From an uncultured Rikenellaceae bacterium (GTDB lineage: Bacteria; Bacteroidota; Bacteroidia; Bacteroidales; Rikenellaceae): a stretch of DNA of 64,000 nucleotides. The stretch spans positions 62,001-126,000 of the forward strand of contig CALYBQ010000003.1 in assembly GCA_944415565.1 (NCBI GenBank), read 5' to 3'. Both the position numbers and the translations under genes were made by a program. Under the pieces are notes generated by a model that saw only the letters and a list, made by a program, of their open reading frames with translations, did not search any database and was not told the DNA's origin. This document shows positions 59,001-64,000 of this stretch, one piece after another; positions within the stretch are counted from its first letter, which is position 1, and every line of letters begins with the position of its first letter.

Positions 59001-59077
59001 CTTGAGATACCGAGTACGACCACGACGATAAGCATCATCGCGACAGCGATAGGGCGGTCTATCAATTTATTCAACAT
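56024..59077 (-). CDS. RND-family transporter, first of a tandem pair
   Basis: A 1017-residue RND pump with 12 predicted helices. The TM4 reads GMMVDNSIVVIDN, again one Asp. The TM1-2 region (LIDRPIAVAMMLIVVVVLGISS) and porter-domain sequences (VSYPSMSARELDDAVVKQL) match the HAE group. It differs throughout from the second RND, so the tandem pair is not a recent duplication. It follows the fusion protein by 11 bp. Confidence 0.92.
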   Translation of the reverse strand: MLNKLIDRPIAVAMMLIVVVVLGISSMKLIPVSLIPSVDIPYMTVQVSYPSMSARELDDAVVKQLRQQLMQIAGLKDISTETKDGSGLINMVFEHGLNTDYLFIEANEKIDRLMGSLPRDMDRPVVIKAGATDIPAFFVNISVRNDESQGSKDDLFPVSDKFTELSEFAAQVIAKRLEQLTEVAMVDMSGYVVPEILIMPDMDKLANIGLPLSSFESAVRSVNITMGNLTIRDGEYQYNIKVQNRARNIEDIQDTYVKVEDRLYKIRDLARVVLHPQKRKSIVTSGGKDAITLAVIKQSEAKMSKLKSSINNVMNSFRRDYPTISFTVTRDQTELLDYSINNLIQDIVIGTLLACLVIMLFMQNFRSSLLVVVTIPIALILSMLFFYLFKISMNIVSLSGMILGVGMMVDNSIVVIDNISARWRDGWSLRRAVVDGTKEVAGPMLSSVLTTCAVFIPLIFMSGIAGAMFYDQAMAISITLFSALGATVTIIPVYYYLLYRKKDNPQPNRFLARISFDRVIGAYEKGLKALFRRRWIVWSVLVLSVVGSVFLFAEIRKEKLPDMTYEDVLLNIDWNERISVEENSRRSADLMDNFADIVGQSTVMSGTQQFILNHTRRMGLSETVIYIKEGDVPITEIQDRIAAYMEAHHPKAIYGLEPSGNIFDVVFSDKEAKLVARLRLKNGRSPDPVSLSNLLDTLRMRLPNVHLQPVSWQDHIVYVVKPELLALYGLTYSEVMSSLKNALNENQLFTIVQGSLSVPVIVGENKVGLEALLKDAVIRKKGVDIPVSLLVDETQARDLKYITSGPEGNIYPLSMNVEDKDVPHIMRTIKEELLLHKDYEVSFSGSYFSNREMIGDLIVILVISVLLLFFILASQFESLIQPLIILSEVLIDMFFILLVFWALGMSINIMSLIGMIVCSGIIINDSILKVDTINKLRREGVGLIRAILVAGSRRFKPIIMTSLTTILAICPFLTGGNMGADLQLPLSLAIAVGMSVGTLISLYFVPLIYYSIYKRIR

Positions 59078-59088
59078 GGGAAGCCGTT

Positions 59089-60162
59089 TTATTTCTGCTC
59101 TATCTCCACCTTGGAACCGTGCGCGAGGTTAAGATTACCTGAGGTTATGATGACATCCCCAGCCGAGAGATCTGCCCCGCGTTCCGTATTCGCCGTAACC
59201 ACATACGACTCGCTGTTGGACATGAGGGTATGCACATATGTCCAAACGGCCTCGCCATCCTTGTAGCGGAACAGCACCTCCAGATTGTCGCGCATGACAA
59301 CCGCACTCTTAGGCACTACGAGCTGTGCCGGAACCGTATGCTCCGCCATCACTTTGACGTTCATACCGTCTACGAATCCACTCCTGTTGTCGAACTCGGC
59401 CTTCACCAGCACCTGTCCTTTATCGTTGACCATCGGGTTGATATTCGTTATCACACCAATAACCGACATTTCGGGATTGAAGAACGAAGATATACGCACC
59501 CTCTGTCCCGCTTTAACCAACCCCATCTCGCCTTCTATCACATTGAACGACACGCTCATGCGCGAATCGTCTATCACCGTACAGAAGGCGTTGCTGATGC
59601 GTTCGTACTCAAACTCCTTGACATTGGCCACTTTCCCCGCAAAAGGAGCCCTCAACACTGTATTGTCAAGCGATATGCGGGCATTCTCAAGATTGAGCAG
59701 CGAATTATTGTAACCCGACCTCGTTTTAGCGATGGCGAGCTTGGTCTTGTCCATCGAGGCGGTGTCGGCCATATCGTACCCGAACCCTATCAGAGCGTCC
59801 GCGAGGTCCATCTTAGCCTTCTCGAAATTCTGCAACGCGCTGTTGTAAGCTATCCTTTGCGACGAGTTTTCGAGCTCTGCCAACACTTGTCCCGCGCTGA
59901 CACGGTCGCCATTACCGACATATATCTTCTCTATGATCCCTCCGTTGCGGAATACCAGTTCACTCTTCCTTTGTGCCGCCACCTTACCGTTGCTGACCAG
60001 CTCCTTCTTGAAATCACGCAAACGGAGCGTATCCACCTTGACCTTATTGTTTTCCTGCGTATGCGCCATACGCGCCACCTCTTTGCCGGTCTCTTTCTTC
60101 TTTTCACCGCACGCACACAACATCAAGACACATAATACCGGTATGGTAAATTTTCTCATCAT
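59089..60162 (-). CDS. RND membrane-fusion (periplasmic adaptor) protein, lipoprotein
   Basis: A 357-residue lipoprotein (lipobox LCAC); the start may be one codon later. Regions: N-terminal barrel strand, biotinyl-lipoyl halves (NGGIIEKIYVGNGDRVSAGQ and DNTVLRAPFAGKVAN), a helical hairpin between, and the C-terminal barrel (FVDGMNVKVMAEHTVP, LVVPKSAVV). It links the RND pump to TolC. It is positioned between the TolC and RND genes. Confidence 0.92.
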   Translation of the reverse strand: MMRKFTIPVLCVLMLCACGEKKKETGKEVARMAHTQENNKVKVDTLRLRDFKKELVSNGKVAAQRKSELVFRNGGIIEKIYVGNGDRVSAGQVLAELENSSQRIAYNSALQNFEKAKMDLADALIGFGYDMADTASMDKTKLAIAKTRSGYNNSLLNLENARISLDNTVLRAPFAGKVANVKEFEYERISNAFCTVIDDSRMSVSFNVIEGEMGLVKAGQRVRISSFFNPEMSVIGVITNINPMVNDKGQVLVKAEFDNRSGFVDGMNVKVMAEHTVPAQLVVPKSAVVMRDNLEVLFRYKDGEAVWTYVHTLMSNSESYVVTANTERGADLSAGDVIITSGNLNLAHGSKVEIEQK

Positions 60163-60172
60163 AATCGTTATC

Positions 60173-61654
60173 CTATTTTTCGATCAGCCTGTCATATTCG
60201 GCCGAAATATCCGTATTACTCATAAAATCGTAAAGCGACGCCTTCCTGATATTGAAATAATAGAGCCAATAATTCGACAGTTCGCTTATGAAACGTTTCT
60301 GCGCCGACTCCAACTCACTCTGGGCCGTATTGAGATCCGTGACCGAAACGGTTCCGTTCTCGAAATTTTGCACCGTAATTTCATAGCGTTCCTGCGCGAT
60401 CTCCTTAGCGCGGGACACGAGCATGCAGAAATCACGCTGTGCGTTGAACTTCATTACCTGAATATAAATATCCTCCTTATAGTCTATGATGGCCTGCTGA
60501 ATCTTGTTCAGAGTAGCCTCGTACTTGGCCTTATTCAATTTGACGCGCCCTTCGCCCATCCCCCAGTCCATGAGCGGGACTTTCAACGTCAACCCGAATA
60601 TCTCCTTATCGAGAAGATTATTATAGGAATCGGCGAAATTAGACGCCGAATTAGACAGACCGAACTGGGTATTGACCTGAACCGACAGACCTTTATTTCC
60701 TTTGGCCCTCGCAACCTCGCGCTCGGCTTCCATCTTTAGCACGTTCTGGGCTATGAGGAACGAGGAGTTGTCGAGCGCCTTACCTACTGCCACATCGCCG
60801 TCTATCGTCATTTCCGGCAACGATTCGGGCATTTTCAAACTTATATTGATGTCAGGGTCCAACCCGAGGAAAGATTTCACCTCTCTCGTTTTCGAACGGA
60901 AGCTATGGCGCTGCGTATTTATCGAGATGCTGTCGTTTATCATCCTTAACTCCAACTGTAGCAAAGCCGCCCGTTTAGTCGCACCTATCTCGTGACGCTT
61001 TTTCGCGATCTCGTACATCGCTTTGGTATTGTCGTAGCTCTCCACAGCGATCTGGTAGTTCATCTCGCTAAGCAGCAATTCGAAAAAAAGCCTCACGGAT
61101 TTTATTGTCACACTCTCCAACTGTTCGAGATATTCCCGCTTGGCCCGTTCGTACTTCTCCGGCTCTATCTTACGCTCCCACTTGAAGGAGTTGAACGTAA
61201 AGAATGGTTGCAAATAAGATAATGTCACAGGCTGGGCGTAATACGTGATCCTCCTCGTCGGACTGTATTGGTCGAGGCGTTCGAGATTTGAGCGCAGGGT
61301 AAGCGTACCGCCGGTCTTCGCCACCTGCTGCTGAATGAATATGGAACCAGAGTTGTTCATGTTATAGTTATCGCGGTAGCTGATCTCACCGGTTTCCGAA
61401 TTCTGCAACGCTCTCAGCGAGCGGTCGAAATTGAACAGATTGGCACTCAGGTTCAGCGACGGCAGTTGCGACGCCTTGAAAGAGCGGTAGCTCCAGTAGT
61501 TACTCAGAAAATTATTCTTGGCCGTGGTGGCATCGAGCGATTTGATGTGCCCGAAATATATCATCTCGTCCATCGACAGAAGGATGTCGGTCGATCGTAC
61601 GGAGTGACAGGACAAAGACAATAAGAATAAGGTCAGTAGTATAGGTTTTCTCAT
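60173..61654 (-). CDS. TolC-family outer-membrane protein
   Basis: A 493-residue outer-membrane factor with a signal peptide; the ATG at 61654 starts it, and an upstream ATG at 61696 would add 14 residues. Long amphipathic helices (EYLEQLESVTIKSVRLFFEL, YDNTKAMYEIAKKRHEIG, LELRMINDSISI) and an LDWG-type barrel end (LTLKVPLMDWGMG) match TolC. It forms the outer-membrane exit for the RND/fusion pair. Confidence 0.9.
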   Translation of the reverse strand: MRKPILLTLFLLSLSCHSVRSTDILLSMDEMIYFGHIKSLDATTAKNNFLSNYWSYRSFKASQLPSLNLSANLFNFDRSLRALQNSETGEISYRDNYNMNNSGSIFIQQQVAKTGGTLTLRSNLERLDQYSPTRRITYYAQPVTLSYLQPFFTFNSFKWERKIEPEKYERAKREYLEQLESVTIKSVRLFFELLLSEMNYQIAVESYDNTKAMYEIAKKRHEIGATKRAALLQLELRMINDSISINTQRHSFRSKTREVKSFLGLDPDINISLKMPESLPEMTIDGDVAVGKALDNSSFLIAQNVLKMEAEREVARAKGNKGLSVQVNTQFGLSNSASNFADSYNNLLDKEIFGLTLKVPLMDWGMGEGRVKLNKAKYEATLNKIQQAIIDYKEDIYIQVMKFNAQRDFCMLVSRAKEIAQERYEITVQNFENGTVSVTDLNTAQSELESAQKRFISELSNYWLYYFNIRKASLYDFMSNTDISAEYDRLIEK

Positions 61655-61698
61655 AGGGTTTCGGTTAGGTCTTACTAATATACAATATTTTTTCAAAA

Positions 61699-63559
61699 TT
61701 AGCCACCGTTTTCCAATAAATCCCGCGCTAATTCCTGCATTTCCAGTGTCGCCGAAGACTCGATCTTGACATCGAACGACAATATTTCTCGGGCGATACT
61801 CCTCGCTTTCTCTCCGTCTCCGTTGTCATCGTACAATTTCATTATAAGATATTTGGGATACATTCTGTTCGGAAGTATGTCGAACGCCTTCCGGTAGCTG
61901 CGTTCAGCCAGAGCCGCCTCGCCCATAGCCTTATAATTGTTCCCGATAACGTTATAAAACATCGGATCCGCGCTCAAAGCAGCCCCTTCGGAAAGAATGC
62001 GATTGCTTAACGCGTAGTTACCGTTCAGATGATGCAACCGGCCGTACTCGAACAGGAATGCCGGATTATCCGTATGCCACTGCACCAACGACGCATAATC
62101 CCGGGCAGCATATTCCGAATCATACCCAGCTATCGAGGCCGCTTTTTTCCACTCACCCACCATCTCGACCTTCTCCTGATATACGGGGACCAGAAATGCC
62201 AGTACAACACCCCCGTACAATGTCAAAGCAGCCAATGCAAGGCGCGAAACCCGGCGCTTCTTGTTTTCATCCAACCTGCAATTGGCACTCGACGCGACAT
62301 AAAGCACGAGTAATATCTTCAGCGACAGGATACTGAACGGATAAGAGAAAAGTGCAAATACGGCCAAGGCCAACAATCCATAAGCATATGGATCGTTCCC
62401 CTGCCGCAAGTTCACGAATGCGACAATAATCACCGACAACAACAATGCGAGTCCGACAACCCCGAGTTCCGAGGCCACATGAAGATACTCGTTGAACGCA
62501 TACTCGGGAACACCCGCGACAGCCTTATACGCAGACTCCGGATACTTTTCGAAATAATCGGCCTGCGACTCCGCGTAATTGGCGGCGAACGTACCGAGAC
62601 CGCTTCCCTCGACAGGATTATGCGTCACGGTTTTAGCCGAAACCTTCCACATCAGCATACGCCCGTCGGCAGAATCTTTCTTGGCATAATAAAGTCCGGC
62701 AGCGCAAAGGCTCACCACCAACAGCACACATGACGCCGTTATTACAGCCTTGCGTTTCATTCGCACGACATTGCACACGTACTGTCTAAAAGGTCCGTAC
62801 ATAAACAATACTACCGTCAACGATACGAACAGCGCCACCATCGCACTACGGCTGAATACTGCAAAAAATATGATCGCTCCTGCCGTCAGCGCAACACACC
62901 CCAAACCATATACAGCTACCGTCGCAAAAAGACCGGCAGCACGTTCTCCTTTCTTAATACGGGAAAACGACTCCTTAAAATTAGAATAACCGTGCAGGAC
63001 ATATGCAAACGAGACCGCCATCAACGACGCCAAATATCCGCCAAAAGGTCCGGGATTGAAAAAACTGCCCGTCACAAGGTATATGCCGTGTCCGCTCGGA
63101 GCAAGCCGGAACGCCTGTCTGATACCGAGAAAAGCCTCATTAAAATAATAGACACAGCAACACTATAAAAACGACATGCTTCAGATAACGGTATTCGGGC
63201 ATCGCCACCCTCAATGCACCATAGACTCCAAGGACAAACATATTCCCCCAATACACACCCGGTACGTTGACGGGAGAGATATAAAAATAATTAACCGTCA
63301 GCCATAACGCAAACCCGAAAACGAGATAGTCCTCCAACACAATACGATTACGGCTTCGGACAATGAGCAATGTAAAGACCGATATTCCGGCAAGCGCAAG
63401 TACAAGCCAAGCGAATTTGACCGACTGTGTATTAAGATAAGGTTCGGTGGGCATCAGCACCAAAAGGAAAAGCAACGGAATCGCCACATAAGCAAACACT
63501 CCCGGCAACCATCCGTAAGCAGGCTTCAACCTCATATCTATATACCCCTTGCCAAGCAT
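61699..63559 (-). pseudogene. O-antigen-ligase-like membrane protein with TPR tail, frameshifted
   Basis: Two frames together make one protein. The first (63559 to a TAA near 63140, 139 residues) holds four or five membrane helices. The second (down to 61699) continues with FNEAFLGIRQAFRLAP, the Wzy_C-like motif GIYLVTGSFFNPGPFGGYLA, seven or so helices and a C-terminal TPR region (FEYGRLHHLNGNYALSNRIL, NVIGNNYKAMGEAALAERSY). Removing one T from the T4 run on the minus strand (63145-63142) joins the frames exactly. Its ATG overlaps the upstream stop (TGATG). The protein family joins glycans or similar polymers; some members act on peptides or proteins. Confidence 0.82.
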
Positions 63560-64000
63560 CAGGGGCGAGCTGTGCCGTCCGTTGCACGAGATTTTATCAC
63601 ACTCCGATAAAACTCGGCCAACGCAGGATTATTAATCGGATTCCCGGCAATCACTACCTTATTGTCTCTATCAAGCAGAAACGTATGCAACATCGAGTTG
63701 GACGGCATACCGGGATTCAACGCATAAAATCTGCGATCGTAATCCTTATACACCGCAAACTGTACTCGCTGCGACCGAACAGCCAGATTGACGCTATGTA
63801 TATTCGCCTCGGAAGGAGACAGTATGACACATAAATCGAAATCAGTCGAATCTGCATATTCGGCATAGTCCTCCCATTGCCACAAATCCTTCAAACGACA
63901 CGACGAGCACCCCGTAGAATCGTACCACACAATCAACTTGAGCCTATCGCCTTCTATCGTGAGCGAGGTGTCCCGACCATTCACAAAAGCGGCCATTTCT
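63559..64000 (-). CDS. Thioredoxin-like protein, partial
   Basis: The gene continues beyond the window; the frame is open at 64000. The visible about 147 residues contain a redox-active CxxC (GCSSCRLKDLW), a beta-strand pair around KLIVWYDSTG, and a C-terminal strand with HTFLLDRDNKVVIAGNPI. This matches TlpA/thioredoxin-fold proteins of the cell envelope. It is upstream of, and coupled to, the O-antigen-ligase-like gene, and is the first visible gene of the export operon. Whether it is a thiol oxidase, reductase or isomerase cannot be told. Confidence 0.8.
   Translation of the reverse strand, partial: EMAAFVNGRDTSLTIEGDRLKLIVWYDSTGCSSCRLKDLWQWEDYAEYADSTDFDLCVILSPSEANIHSVNLAVRSQRVQFAVYKDYDRRFYALNPGMPSNSMLHTFLLDRDNKVVIAGNPINNPALAEFYRSVIKSRATDGTARP

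Overview
This window comes from a bacterium of the order Bacteroidales. Three things point there. Many genes are preceded by the Bacteroidota -7 element TAnnTTTG, twice with TTTG 19-20 bp upstream. There are many lipoprotein glycoside hydrolases. The metabolic genes (two-subunit KorAB, an AcCoA hydrolase/CoA-transferase, FabI, MetY) are also typical. The genus cannot be fixed from sequence alone. No phage, integrase, intact insertion sequence, CRISPR array or SusC/SusD pair is present. One tRNA-Thr(GGT) gene was found.

Layout. 0-6.4 kb: end of a metal-type RND/TolC efflux operon, fabI, an unknown lipoprotein, a small MscS-like channel, a PepD-type dipeptidase and ispF. 6.8-15.1 kb: CoA-transferase, korAB, nitronate monooxygenase, then a run of RNA-remodelling genes (DEAD-box helicase, cold-shock-domain protein, RRM protein). 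15.4-16.8 kb: a YjbR protein, a small membrane protein and a NERD protein in one tight operon. 17-25.8 kb: a carbohydrate block with a Ser-type sulfatase facing a GH-like lipoprotein > GH28 > GH88 > GH78 operon. The enzymes fit a polymer containing rhamnose and uronic acid. 26-28 kb: cysE and cysK converge on a perfect 30-bp inverted repeat. 28-33 kb: a GH2 lipoprotein downstream of an M3-peptidase homologue that has lost its zinc site. 32.9-36.5 kb: rsmE with two half-size chromate transporters, then a DUF418 protein. 36.6-42.5 kb: zinc alcohol dehydrogenase, dinB, GH92 and aldose epimerase. 42.6-48.6 kb: ECF sigma with its membrane partner, a Tat-exported Gfo/Idh oxidoreductase, tRNA-Thr, and an Lrp regulator divergent from metY.

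48.8-64 kb is the most unusual part. A transglutaminase-like lipoprotein faces a long minus-strand operon: thioredoxin-like protein > O-antigen-ligase-like/TPR membrane protein > TolC > membrane-fusion protein > two different RND pumps > type I signal peptidase > beta-propeller lipoprotein. Most junctions overlap or are only a few bases. The combination suggests a dedicated envelope export or maturation system rather than a standard drug pump. Two of its genes are broken as read here: the signal peptidase has an in-frame TAG in its membrane anchor, and the ligase-like gene has a one-base frameshift in a T run. The system may therefore be decaying, switched off by reversible mutation, or affected by sequence errors.

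The other strong observation is the M3-peptidase homologue at 30466-32835. Its HEFGH zinc motif reads RQMGN, which implies a non-catalytic role at the cell surface.
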